In this document: positions 12,087 through 22,900 of the stretch, one piece after another | Layout: each line of letters starts with the position of its first letter | How positions within the stretch are numbered: position 1 is the stretch's first letter | Source of the DNA: Cyathus striatus | Lineage: Eukaryota; Basidiomycota; Agaricomycetes; Agaricales; Nidulariaceae | Assembly: GCA_025738555.1 (NCBI GenBank) | Contig: JAOVFP010000018.1 | Location: 682,001-746,000 of the forward strand | Direction: 5' to 3' | Length of the DNA stretch: 64,000 nt | The notes under the pieces: generated by a model | Seen by the model: only the letters and a program-made list of their open reading frames with translations | What the model was told of the DNA's origin: nothing | Database searches by the model: none | Translations under genes and position numbers: made by a program

Positions 12087-12184
12087 GGCCGCCTGGCGAA
12101 ATGGCATCGCGTCTGACTACGATGCCCTAGTACAAGTGATACATTAACATCAGGAGATTGCAGGTTCGACCCCTGCGGTGGTCA
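12087..12184 (+). tRNA. tRNA-Arg (ACG) with intron, well preserved
   Basis: Acceptor GGCCGCC pairs with GGTGGTC using two G-U pairs. D stem GCG/CGC, anticodon stem TCTGA/TCAGG, loop CTACGA, hence anticodon ACG; a roughly 26-nt intron lies after position 37. T stem GCAGG/CCTGC with loop TTCGACC. The mature length is about 72 nt. A TTTTT tract about 20 nt downstream could end Pol III transcription. Confidence 0.8.
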
Positions 12185-12291
12185 CTAAGGTTCCTCAATT
12201 GAAATTTTTGTTGTACCTTTCAGTGGAGGTGTTTGATATACATATTCAATATCTATACCAACATAACTTCGTACGCTTAAGGTAGTTCAAT

Positions 12292-12391
12292 GACCGCCTG
12301 GAGGAATGGCATTGCATCTGACTACGATGTGTGTTGTTTCAAAAGCTATATTAGTTATCAGGAGATCGCAGGTTCGTCCCTGCGGTGGCTG
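12292..12391 (+). pseudogene. tRNA-Arg (ACG) copy with T-arm deletion
   Basis: Loop CTACGA and the intron are kept, but one base of the T loop or stem is missing (GGTTCGTCCCTGC), the D stem is altered (GGAGGAATGGCATTGC) and the 3' acceptor strand ends GGTGGCT. Confidence 0.6.
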
Positions 12392-12515
12392 TAGGTGGTT
12401 GGGGCGTTCTTTTTTATTGTAATCTTGCACACAAGGCCCAGGATAATATGGTTATACAGTGCTACTTATTTCATATCTGTACCACCACTATTTCATATGC
12501 TTAACATAGTTTAAT

Positions 12516-12597
12516 GGCTGCCTGGCGAAATCTGACTACTATAATTCTGTGAAAACCTGCCGTCAGGAAATTGCAGGCTCAACTCCTGCGGTGGTCA
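12516..12597 (+). pseudogene. tRNA-Arg copy with D-arm deletion
   Basis: About 10 nt of the D arm, the part holding TGGCATCGCG, are deleted, so GGCGAAA runs straight into TCTGACTAC. The T arm remains pairable. Confidence 0.6.
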
Positions 12598-12874
12598 TAA
12601 ACGATAAGAAATTTGTTTTTATTGTAGGCCTTGTAGCCAAGGCCCGGGTTATTCAGTGTCTGTAAATGTAGTTCAATGGTGGCATTGCGTCTGACTATGA
12701 TGCGTGTTGTTTTTAAAGCTATATTGGTTACCATGAGCTTGTAGGGTCATACCTTGTTCTCTACATAACATTTTTGCTGTAACTTGCAGCGGAGGCTCGA
12801 GATAATATCAAGGACTACTTATTCCGTGTCTGTATTATTACCAAGATAATTTCGTACACTTATCATAGTATAAT

Positions 12875-12968
12875 GGCCGCCTGGCGAAATGGCATCGCGT
12901 CTGACTACGATAACTCCCTTCAAACAATCGGTATCAGGAGATTGCAGGTTCGACCCCTGAGATGGTCA
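12875..12968 (+). tRNA. tRNA-Arg (ACG) with intron, two stem mismatches
   Basis: The 5' half is identical to the best copy at 13321. The 3' end reads CCTGAGATGGTC, which leaves one mismatch in the T stem and one in the acceptor stem. Anticodon ACG. A TTTTTT tract follows about 19 nt downstream. Function is uncertain. Confidence 0.6.
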
Positions 12969-13049
12969 TAAGGTGATCAGATGCTCTTTTTTAAAACTTT
13001 TTTGTTGTCCTTGTACCGACATAATTTCGTATGCTACGTGCAGTTCAAT

Positions 13050-13149
13050 GGCCGCCTGGCGAAATCGCATCGCGTCTGACTACGATGGCAGTGTTTATAT
13101 TTCGTCATATGGTATCAGGAGATTGCAGGTCCGACCCCCGCGTTGGTCA
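13050..13149 (+). tRNA. tRNA-Arg (ACG) with intron, changed B box
   Basis: Acceptor, D and anticodon arms are normal and the anticodon is ACG. The B box is GGTCCGACC instead of GGTTCGACC, and the T stem has one mismatch. TFIIIC binding is probably weaker (inference). Confidence 0.55.
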
Positions 13150-13320
13150 TAGAGATACTAATTTCTACTCTTTTACTTCAAACTTTTCGGCTGGCAACCC
13201 AGCTCGGTAGATAGCTATCCTATTTATCCCGTGTCATACCAGAACTACTCCGCACGGTTTATTAAGTGCTACTTATTGTGGTAGTACCACGATAATTTCG
13301 TTCGCTAAATTGAATTTAAT

Positions 13321-13414
13321 GGCCGCCTGGCGAAATGGCATCGCGTCTGACTACGATAATATTGTTGATGAAATTGGTATCAGGAGATTGCAGGTTCGAC
13401 CCCTGCGGTGGTCA
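13321..13414 (+). tRNA. tRNA-Arg (ACG) with intron, best copy
   Basis: All stems pair: GGCCGCC/GGTGGTC, GCG/CGC, TCTGA/TCAGG, GCAGG/CCTGC. The loop is CTACGA with anticodon ACG, followed by a roughly 22-nt intron after position 37. The discriminator is A. It is followed by TTTT at 13426-13429 and by an exceptional run of 18 T from 13439. It is the last unit of the array and the most likely functional gene. Confidence 0.88.
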
Positions 13415-13438
13415 TAGTCGATTAGTTTTCAACCTAAG

Positions 13439-13456
13439 TTTTTTTTTTTTTTTTTT
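13439..13456 (+). terminator. T18 tract, Pol III terminator
   Basis: Eighteen consecutive T residues 25 nt after the last tRNA-Arg of the array. A run of four or more T on the non-template strand ends RNA polymerase III transcription. This tract is much longer than needed and marks the array boundary. Confidence 0.6.
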
Positions 13457-14661
13457 GGTATACTCTTATCGTGTTTTTAAAAATTTTGTTGCGATTTTGA
13501 CGCGGTGTTGAAATAGTTTGGGAGGTACGTATTTATCTATGATTAATTGTCGATTGCGAGAAATTTGCACCCGCGTGCTGTGTAAGCATTCTATTTTTTT
13601 CCAATTGCATTTATAAGTATGTATATTTGTACACTGCTGCGATAGCGTTAACGCTCTCGTTTCCGATCCATGCGCTCTGCAGATATTTATATACATTATA
13701 TGTATTTCATTTATCGATTCATATCTCATTCACGGGAGGGATGGGTAATAGTTTATTTTAAGTACTTCTTCGAGGTGTTCCGAATCGATGATACTGTACT
13801 ATTTATGTTTCCGTGCATCTCATCTCATCTCACCTCTTTATTTATTTCTTACATACGTCGATCGCGAGGCATTTTAGCACGATCTATTACACTAAACCTA
13901 GGTAACACTGATATCCACAGTTTACGTGAATGTTTGACGTCGACGGTGGAGCCAGGAGGTGTTAGACTTGGATGATGGTGGTTGGGTGGCACTAAGTTAC
14001 ATAAGTTCGTTGGTAGATAACTATCATCATAGGCGCTCGAACTAAATATATAATCAGTGCTAATCTATTTCTATCCTCGAAAACATTAAAGTATATTTAT
14101 CTTTTCATAGTGCACAGAAGTGCACAGAACTCCCATCGTCCTGCGAACCCGCAAAAGAAGCTAACACAATTACAACGCGCCTCCGATTCGCTCACCGCAC
14201 ACGTCGGATTGAACATCCTAAACGCGCGTCTAGTGGAGTCTGGAGTCTAGCCTGCGTGGTGCGCCAATCATCGGGGAAATCGAAAGTGATTGATTGGTTA
14301 AAAAGTTCCCATGGCACTCGGCGCTCGATCGTACCTAACCAAAAGCCGATTTACAATCATTAATCATCCCGAATGAACTGGGCACGTTGTTTTTTGCTTG
14401 TTCTTTGCTCTTCACTGCTTCGTTCACCGTTTGCGTCACTGCAGCTGTCAACAACCACGTTGAACTCAGGTGGTGTGGTTATCTGTGACACTGCCAGCTA
14501 CATAGGAAAACTACATCATCTTGTGGTGTATCTACCTGTGCCGCATAGCACTGCCACAGCCTGCAGATTCCAGAACCAATCTACCTCAAAGGCAAACTGC
14601 GCCCCCGGCCAGGACGCTTCCCCTCCCCCAGCTATCCAAGTAACTGCGAGAATCTGCGAGA
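13457..14661. other. Intergenic, nothing supported
   Basis: Short open frames on both strands, none with a domain or plausible splicing. The right part is the upstream region of metacaspase 2. Confidence 0.5.
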
Positions 14662-17090
14662 ATGAAAGTCGTACGCCATCGTCCCCTGCGCAGACGCGCC
14701 TTTCGCAGTCCAAGTATCGCCGAAGATGCCCCTGTGGTTCTGAAGAGTGGGAAGAGGAGAGCGCTGTTGATTGGGATAAGGTATACGGATGTGTATGATG
14801 ATCCCAAGGAGGGAAAGAAGGAGGGGACGGGGAAGGAAAGGACGAGAGGGAGAGGGGGATGTACTGAGAGTAGGGTGGAGAAAGGGGAAGAAGGGGAAGA
14901 TACCGATTCGGAGAGTAGTTCGGACTCGGAGGATTCGATTGTGGAGAGTGTTACGACTGCTACCACTGTCGAATGTATTCCATCCTGCGCTCCCCCCTCT
15001 ACTACCGCCGCCACCGCCGCCCACGATGTTGACGCCGCTGAAGCTGATACCCCCCATACATCGGCATCTGAGCGCTCCCGTGCAGGGGATGGCGTGCTCC
15101 TCGGCCCGCATCGCGATGTGCTTGGCATGAAGAGTGTTCTTATTGGTTCGTCCCCCTCTTCCTCCTTTCTATGGGATATGAACTGACGGTTGTATGTAGA
15201 GAAATATGGATACAAGGAAGATGATATCACAGTGATGATGGATGATGAGAATGTGAGCGAGGAGTTGAAGCCTACCCGGGCTAATATCGTACGTTTTCTA
15301 CGTTCTCTTTTGCAATTTGCATGCGTAGACTGATGAGGACGAGGTGTAGTTGGCGCGGATGGATGAACTGGTTAAAGATGCTCTGCCCGGGGATTGTTTC
15401 TTTTTCCATTGTACGTTCTTTTCTTAGTGTATTGGGTGAGGCTGATGCAATGGTCAAGTTTCGGGACATTCGACGCAACAGCCTAGTGAACGTATGGAAG
15501 ATGAAGAGGATGGGCAAGATGAATGTACGTCCTTCCCCCCTTTCTCTTCCCTTCTCTTCGCCCCTCGCTGCTTGCTTACGATAATCGATTATAGATATAG
15601 TGACATCAGATGATCAATTGATCAAAGACGATGTGCGTCCCCCCTCATCCCTCCTCTTTGTTCTCAATACTAACAAGCACGACAGGTGCTAAACACGCAC
15701 CTTATAACACCTCTCCCGCCAAAAGCGAAACTTACAGCTGTGTTTGATTCGTGTCATTCTGCTTCCTTACTCGGTCCGTTTTCTTCCCTTCCCTGTGTTG
15801 TTTTGAGAGGGGGGCTGATGTACGGGAAGATTTACCCCATAATAGGTGTAATAGGGTATACGTACCCTGGATATCGAAGGGCCATCGGAGGTCTATGACG
15901 CAGTGGAATCGTAATGGTGCGTTCTCTTTCTCTATAGTTTGAGATTGTGTTGATGTGGTTTGGGGGCGGGGGGTAGTTAGGAAAGATGCAGCTGGTACGT
16001 CTTTTTCGTCTTTTTACCAGTGAGGATGCAGAGTTGATATTGGATGGAGTAGATATTCCAACACTACGTCAAAGTGCCAGCAAAATACTACGAAAATGGA
16101 AACCTACATCAATAGATAAAGTCCTTAGGCCTTCTCCCACTTATTCCTCTTCTTCTCCATCATCTCCCTCTCCTTTCTCGTTCTCCTCCTCTCCCCTTTC
16201 CTCACCATTCTCAAATCCCTTTTCCGCCTCTCCCTCTTCGGCGACGGGCCCACAAAAAAAACATACTTTACTACAGAAGTTGAAAAGGTCCTCGTTGAGC
16301 CTAAGAACGGATTTCGAGAACTTATGTGGAAGTTTGTCTCCTTGGAAACAGTGTATGTCGCCTGAGGCGCTGTTTAGATGTGATGGGTGGTGTGCTTCTT
16401 CTGAGAGGGGGGGTGGGTGGGGGAGTGGGGCTGATGTTGTGAGTTCCTTTTTTTTTATTTAGTTTTGGCGCTCTTTCCTTCTTGAGTCTTGGGCGCGTAA
16501 CGTGTTACGTATTTGGGGTGGGGTACTGGAGAATGTGAGAATGTATGCTAATGCGTGATTTACAGATTTCGTTGAGCGCGTCGAAGGATGGACAGAAAGC
16601 TTGGGAGAGGGCTAATGGGGATTCTATGACGCAGGTACGTTATGCGTGGTTTGTTGCGTGTGTTGGGTTAATTCTTGTGGTGTGGCAGGTTTTGATTCGG
16701 TTGTTGGGTATGCCCCTCTCCTCCCTCTTTCTAACCCCCTAACACACCAACAGAGAAAAATCCAAATCCGACACTCCACGATCTTCTCCTATCGCTCAGG
16801 TAAGCTAAAAATCATTCAATCCCAATACCTCCCGATGTGATAACACTTCCGCAGCCACGACATACACAGATTCTACCTCGACCTACACCGTCATTCGAAA
16901 GATTACAAAAAACGTCTTAGGAGGAAGAAGAAGAAGCGGTTGGACGCTGTGGAGGTTGAGATGGATAATTTTCAGGATCCGCAGGTGGGTTTTTGTATGA
17001 AATTATAAGGGAGGGGGGTGCTGATGGAATTTTTTGGGGTAGATCTCGAGTCAGTATCCGCTTGATTTGAGGGATTTGTGGTGTCCTTAG
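14662..17090 (+). CDS. Metacaspase (caspase-like C14 peptidase) 2
   Basis: Thirteen exons (14662-15145, 15200-15288, 15350-15410, 15459-15524, 15595-15632, 15686-15773, 15830-15916, 15981-16438, 16566-16634, 16689-16707, 16754-16799, 16855-16984, 17043-17090) join in frame to 560 residues. The core opens with RRALLIGIRY. Catalytic His is about residue 215 (FSGHSTQ) and Cys about residue 269 (DSCHSAS). The C-terminal FQDPQISSQYPLD matches the common fungal metacaspase tail. Compared with the copy at 7416 it has a roughly 100-residue acidic, Ser- and Glu-rich insert after the first strand and a roughly 35-residue Ser/Pro/Phe-rich linker before the p10-like part; both look disordered. Most intron positions are shared, so the two genes are paralogues. 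It probably acts in the cytosol, since no signal peptide is seen. Confidence 0.88.
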
Positions 17091-17599
17091 AGTGGTGGCG
17101 GGATGGGGTTGGTGTTCCTTAGACGGTTGTGGAGGCGTGGTTGGGATCGGCGGTTGTGGTTGGTCGGGTGGAATGGGCGATGTCGTGTCGTGTGCAATGC
17201 ACTTCAAGTGGACATAGATCTTAAGCTCCTACGTGGGGTGTTGGAGGAGTGGACTCGCTCGTCGTTTATCGTTATACTTCCTTCATACTTCTTTCAGTCA
17301 TTTCGTTGCTTTTGTTACCTTTTTTTCGTTTTGTTTCTTTGGGCATATTGGACGTTTTACGTGCTTTGATATGGATTATAGTATATAGTATATATGTCGT
17401 TTAGTTTTTAGGTATAGTTAGGACTCGGTTTAGTTTAGTTTTTTGATTATTCGGATTGTGGATACGTTACTATGCTGTGGAGTAGGATAGATAGTGTTTG
17501 TTGATTTGGGGAGTGGATATTGAAATTGCAGCTGGTGTTGAAATTGGGTGATTTTTCTGTGTATGCGGGTAATTGTAAATGAACTAAGAGATAGGTAGC
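17091..17599. other. 3' flank of metacaspase 2
   Basis: T- and G-rich sequence with no supported gene; it leads into the tandem repeat block. Confidence 0.45.
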
Positions 17600-20500
17600 T
17601 GATTAATGGATTTAAGTCGTTATGTGGTTTGTGGGGCAGGGGCAGTGTGCCGGAGGGAGTTGATCGTCTGCGCACTGCTGACTGGGTTTCGAGCTTGGGT
17701 GTAGGTCCCTCGTCATCCGGTTCCCATCACCATTTTCCGAAGCTCCCAGAAGTTTTTTTATGAAGTGTAGAACTACTTGATTGCCTTTTATCGTTTTACA
17801 GCTTGGGTTCGTGGGGTGATGTGGCTCAAGGGGTAGAAGGCTTGCTACCACACGGGTGTCCTTTACCTTGTACATCGTTTGTGGGGGAGATGTTAAAATT
17901 TTCTTTGTTGTGCTGTTTGCTTGTAGCCTTGTTGCTGTTCGAGGATTGATGTTGTGGGGCAGTAAGACAAATAGGTCTAAGCTTCTCGCTGGGATTTGGA
18001 ATGCTCTTACCTTGCCTGTCGCCACCAATCTCATCGGACCACAGCCGTATTTTTAGCACCTTTTTGTATTCCACTTACCTCATTTTCGTGTTATGGGCTC
18101 GAGTCGTCTTCTATTTAGTTCTCCCCATTTTAAACACTGCAGAGGGATGCTGCCGGAGAGGTACACTTGCACAAGCAATTGTCAACTATTTGTTGGCTCG
18201 TCCTTTGGCTGCTACGTTTCTTATGTCACGGGCCGCATCCATAACCAGAAATCTCGCTCCTTTTTGCATTTTGTTCTTCCAATAGTGTCTATCATCATCT
18301 TGCTTGTGTGCTACTCTTATTTCCTACTATTCTTGTGGATATCGGTGGTGCACAGGCTAAGCGGGATGTTTGCTGCTGGAAACTTGGCCTTTGCTTGACC
18401 TGGTGTTGGGCGACGGCTTAGCACCACCGTATAGAGTGAAAGCTTCCTGTTTCTTTATATCCGCTAATTTTCTCTACCCCGTGTTAATGTTTTCTTAGCT
18501 TCATCATGTCTTCTGGTGGAGAGAAGGCAAAACGATATCGACATTAGTGATAATCATTGGTAAATGAATTTATGTCGTTATTTGGTTTAGGATTGTGGGG
18601 CAGTGTGCCGAAGGGGGCTGATCATCTGCGCACTGCTGGCTGGGTTTCGAGCTTGGGTGTAGCTCGTCATCTGACCATCACCATGTCCCCAGAGGATGTC
18701 TGACAGGCTTTTTCGTGAAGTGGAGAACTACTTGGATGCTTTCTGTCGTATACGACTTGGGTACATGGGGTGATGTGGTTCAAGGGGTAGAAGCCTGCAT
18801 GCTAGATGATGCCATTCGGGTGTCGTTGCGCAGATCCTACCTTGTTCTTCTAAATCATCATTGGTATGTAGATCTGAAGTTTTCCTTGTTATTAATATGG
18901 CGTTTTCTCGTAGTCTTGTTGTTGTTCGATGCTTAAGGCTATGGGGTGGCCGGACTAAGGGGTCTAAGCTGAGCCTGTCGTCACCAAATTATCTTCCACA
19001 ACCGTCTTTTTTGCTTGAGTCATGCATTTATTTACTCTTAAGACTATTTAGTTCTCCCAGTTTTACCAGTGTGGATGGGATGTTGCCATGTGGTACACTT
19101 ACACAAGTAATTGTCAGCTTATGGCTCATCCTTTGGCTGCTACGTTTCTTATGTCATGGGCCGCATCCATTTCAATTGGTTTCTCTTTTTTTATATCATT
19201 TGTTGTTCCAGTTGCAATCGTATCTGTTGTTATCTCACTTGTGCACTAATCTTGTTTCCCGCTATTCTTGTGGATATCGGTGGTGTGCAGGCTGAGTGGG
19301 ATGTTTACTGCTGAAGATGTCCAGGCTCGATGGTATCAGGCAACAACATCCTTGCATCACCACTAGTAAAGTTCCATATATATATTTCTTTTCTTGTACA
19401 GAGTGAAAGATACTTTCTTGGGTTGGCTACCAGGCTATCATTTCTACCATGTGTTGTAACCTGTTCACTATTCTTATTTTAGCTTCACTGTGTCTTTTTT
19501 ACTTCTGGTGGAGAGAAGGCAAAGTGGTATCGATATTGGTGATATGCCAATGTTTCGAATATCATGAGGTTGCCCTTCGATTAGTTGGTCATTCCATAGC
19601 TTCCTGGTTGATTTATTTATATCATTATATGGTTTGGTATTGTGGAGCATTGAGCTGAAGAGGGTTGACCATCTGCGCACCACTGACTGGGTTTCAAGCT
19701 TGGGTGAAAGCTTATCATCTGGCTCCCATGATCAGTACTCAGTTACCACTATAACTTTCACATTCTGGGGGGCTTTTTTGTGGGGTGTGGAGCTAATTGA
19801 TTGCCTTCTGTCTTGTTTTACGGCTCTGGTTTGTGGGATAATGATGCTCAAGGAGTAGAAGCTTTGATGACATATGGGTGTTGTTGCATCCTACCTTGTT
19901 CATAAATTACTCTTGTAGGAAATGAGCTTTTCCTTGTTATGCCGTTTTTTCGTAGCCTTGTTGTTGTTCGATGCTTGAGACTGTGGGGTGGCCGGATGAA
20001 GGGGTCTAAGCTGCCGGCCGGGAATTGGAATGCTGGATCTTGTCTTGCCTGTCATCACCAATATTATCTTCCACAACCGCGCTTCTGCTCGAATTGTGCA
20101 TTCCTTTGCTCTTTTATTTAGTTCTCCCCGTATTGACAGTGTGGATGGGACGTTGTCGGAGCGGTACACCAATTGTCGAATTCAATACTGATGACTCGTC
20201 CTTTACCTGTTATCTTCTCACCTTTTTTTTCTTTTTGTTCTTCCAATCTTTTATCGCTTGTGCACTATTCTTATTTCCCGCTATTTTTGTGGATATTGGC
20301 GGTGTGCAGGCTAAGCGGGATGTTTGCAGACTTAACCTGGTGTTGGCAAGTGTTGGGTGACAACTTTGCACCACCATTGACACCCTTTGCAGTTTTCAAC
20401 ACTATTATTTTTCTTGTACAGAGTGAAAGCTTGTTGTTGCTAACTATCTGCTATCCTTTTCTACCCCATGTTGGATCCCTTAGCCATTTTTGTCTTAGCT

Positions 20501-20600
20501 TCATCCGAGTCATGTCTTTTTGCTACTGGTGAAGAGAAAGCGAAGCGGTATCGACATTGGTGATTATACCAGTGTTTCGAATATCGTGAGCTCATCCTTC
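17600..20600 (+). repeat. Three degenerate tandem units of about 1 kb
   Basis: Units begin near 17600, 18553 and 19601. Each has the same order of landmarks: a TTATxTGGTTT stretch, CATCTGCGCAC followed by TGACTGGGTTTCGAGCTTGG (with variants), CTTGTTGTTGTTCGATG, GGGGTGGCCGGA, GGTCTAAGCT, a TTTAGTTCTCCC block, CTATTCTTGTGGATATCGG, GTGCAGGCTGAGTGGGATG and a closing ATATxGTGATATxCCAATGTTTCGAAT. Spacing of landmarks drifts through small indels. No frame is conserved between units, so the repeat is not obviously protein coding. It could be a decayed tandem gene or a transcribed non-coding unit. Confidence 0.7.
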
Positions 20601-21274
20601 AAATCACAGATATAGCTTCAGACTTTGAGATTTGGAGTACTCATTTTAGGAGTTGGCAAATTTTCGTTGCTGCACACCAGCTTTCTTTCCCTGGGTTTGT
20701 TGCTTTCAATTAAGTCAATGTTCGAGTAACGTCGGTCATGTAGGCGGGTCAGCCCTGTAGAAGTTCAGTCCTTGGTACGGAAATTCAATTCACAACATAC
20801 ACCAGACCAGTATATTCCACATTATTTTACAAGATTAAATCATTTATACTGATGCCAGTGTCTTCAAACTCTACCGCCACCGCACATGAGGGACTGCCGC
20901 TGGGTTACCCATAAGAAATCCGAGCGCCTGCACTGTGCAGCACACTGAATTCGACGTTCGTACACTGAATAAACTATAGGAAATGCAAAGTGGGATAAGC
21001 TCTACGCTGCCGCCGCCAAGTCCAGGGGGTAGAGTGCAGAAGAGGTCGAGTGGGTTTTATTATGTTCCTATCCTTATTACGACTTTGACTATAAGGACAC
21101 TAATAAATTGTTCTATTTCTTTATCAAATTTTGTTATCGCTTGCGAATCTGGCGGAGGAAATCAGAACTCTGAAGAGTCGGACTACGAGCTTGGACCAGT
21201 GGGCATTTGGGCGGAGTTTCAACTAGCCTCTGGTGATCAATCGTTTGTTGGATCGATGTTGATTAGAACTTGTC
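20601..21274. other. Intergenic, upstream of F-box gene
   Basis: No supported gene. Presumed promoter and 5' UTR of the F-box/LRR-like gene starting at 21275. Confidence 0.5.
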
Positions 21275-22900
21275 ATGTCTTCATCCACAACGCTTCCACT
21301 TATTCCTGAAATTCTGCGTTTAATATGCGAGGAATTATATTTTAACAAGCCAACTCTTGCTTCCCTTGCAAGAACATGTTTGGCTTTCAAAGAACCCGCT
21401 TTGGATGTAATCTGGTTTCAAGTATCTGGATTCTACTCACTGGCAAAATGTTTGCAACCGGATGTGTGGAAGGAAGTTCACTCTCTCAGATCCATGACAT
21501 ATAGATTGGTTGGTATCCTATTCAAGATACTAAGTGATGATTGGTTTAAGATCCTGTAATAGGTTCTTCAACGACCATTGGTCACAACAGACTGTGTGCG
21601 CATGATGTACTATGCAAGCCGAGTTCAGTATTTCTTCTTCGACACCTTCGCATCGGCTCGTAAAGAGGTGGATATCACTATATATCAGGCCCTTCAAGCT
21701 TTAATACAGGATGATAAAATCTTACCCAATGTACGGCGTTTACATTGCGCTGGAATAGCCGACGTTAACTTCTGTTTCTCGTTTATCAACATGTTCTTGG
21801 GGCCTCATCTAAATACGGTCTACTGGTATTTTCCTGGAAAAATATCCCCGCAGCTCTCTTTGATCCCTATGTTTTCCGAGCGTTATCCATCACTTAAACA
21901 TGTTGCGCTTCAGCATGATCATTATGACGACCGACAACAAGAAATGCATGCCGTTCAGTTGATCTCCAACTCTGTTTATAAGTGGCAATATTTGGAAACC
22001 TTGGATGTATTAAACCTTACACAATCAGGTTTACTGAAGATATCTATGTTGCCCTACTTGAGGGAGTTGCATATATCACAATGGAGAACTGAATCGGATA
22101 TTGCAAGTTCGGGTGAACAATACTATGAATTTTCTGCCCTGGACCTTCTCGACGTTTGCACATCGGATGTCGAAGAATGTATTGTTTTGTTGGAGGTTAA
22201 GAAATCGTGGTCCATAAAATCGCTGGAGCTTGCATTCACAAAGTGCCAGCCAACCACGTCATGGAGATATCTCTTCGATGTTATTCGACAACGCTGCTCC
22301 CATGATCATCTCCAAGTACTAGACTGCTCCGATGAATCGATTTTGGCAGATGACGGGGACATACTTTGCTACGATACAATCCAACCTCTCCTGGTCTTTC
22401 GCAACTTTCAAACCCTTTCCATTAGCGCCAGCAGTGGATTTTATTTTTGCCATGCAAATGAAACAAAGGAAATGGCGCGCAGTTGGACGAAAATAAAATC
22501 TTTGTGGTTCTTACTACCAGTATCGTGTCGCTCCCTGGACTCGTCAACAATTACACTCCTTGACCTGATTCCGTTTGCACAACATTGCCCGAATCTTACC
22601 GAGCTTGGTATTTTCATTGATGCGATTCATCCTCCTGTTGTCACCAATTACACTGGATATGAAGTCGTTCAATCTGCGCTTACGTGGCTAAATGTTAATG
22701 ATTCACCAGCAGCGGATCACAGCCATATCGCAGCATTTTTATCACGTACATTTCCATCTTTGAGAGAAATAGAAACAGTCGAAAGTATGGAAGGGGATTC
22801 AGATGTAGTTTCGGATGACAGTGACTTGGAGGATGTCGACAATCCGGCACAGGTATGGAGTCGGGTTAAAAAACTATTGAACGGTGCCGTTAAGGAATAA
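21275..22900 (+). CDS. F-box protein with LRR-like C-terminal part
   Basis: Two exons (21275-21508 and 21563-22900), joined across a 54-nt intron, give 523 residues. The N-terminus carries a typical mushroom F-box: LPLIPEILRLICEEL, then LASLARTCLAFKEPALDVIW, where the conserved LARTC and W positions are seen. The rest consists of regularly spaced hydrophobic segments (LPNVRRLHCAGI, LETLDVLNL, LPYLRELHIS, CPNLTELGIF), the usual degenerate leucine-rich repeats of basidiomycete F-box proteins. Such proteins bind Skp1 through the F-box and present substrates to an SCF ubiquitin ligase; the substrate is unknown. The C-terminus is acidic. The gene is intact, with start ATG in TCATGTCTTC context. 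Confidence 0.85.

Larger units (their letters stand above)
10022..13456 (+). repeat. Tandem array of tRNA-Arg(ACG)-derived units
   Basis: At least thirteen copies of an intron-containing tRNA-Arg(ACG) or its remains lie head to tail, with two further copies inverted at the left end (about 10235-10312 and 10340-10410, minus strand). A unit is the tRNA followed by a spacer with recurrent pieces: a T-rich tract (TTTTTGTTGTA), a GAGGCCC-like stretch, TACTTATTCCGTGTCTGTACC and TAATTTCGTACGCTTAA, then the next GGCCGCC. Unit length is about 130-270 bp. Copies on the left are badly degraded (about 10023-10083 lacks the anticodon arm; 11380-11420, 11611-11663 and 11743-11790 are fragments). Copies from 12.1 kb on are progressively better. 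Because spacers repeat as well, the array grew by unequal exchange or tandem duplication, not by separate retroposition (inference). Confidence 0.85.

Noticed and set aside
10022..13456. SINE retroposon cluster as an explanation of the tRNA-like units
   Set aside because: Spacers are shared between units and no target duplications or A-rich tails separate them, so tandem amplification fits better.
14586..15230. 214-residue minus-strand frame opposite metacaspase 2
   Set aside because: It is an antisense shadow of exon 1 and intron 1 of the metacaspase, whose splicing and motifs are clear.
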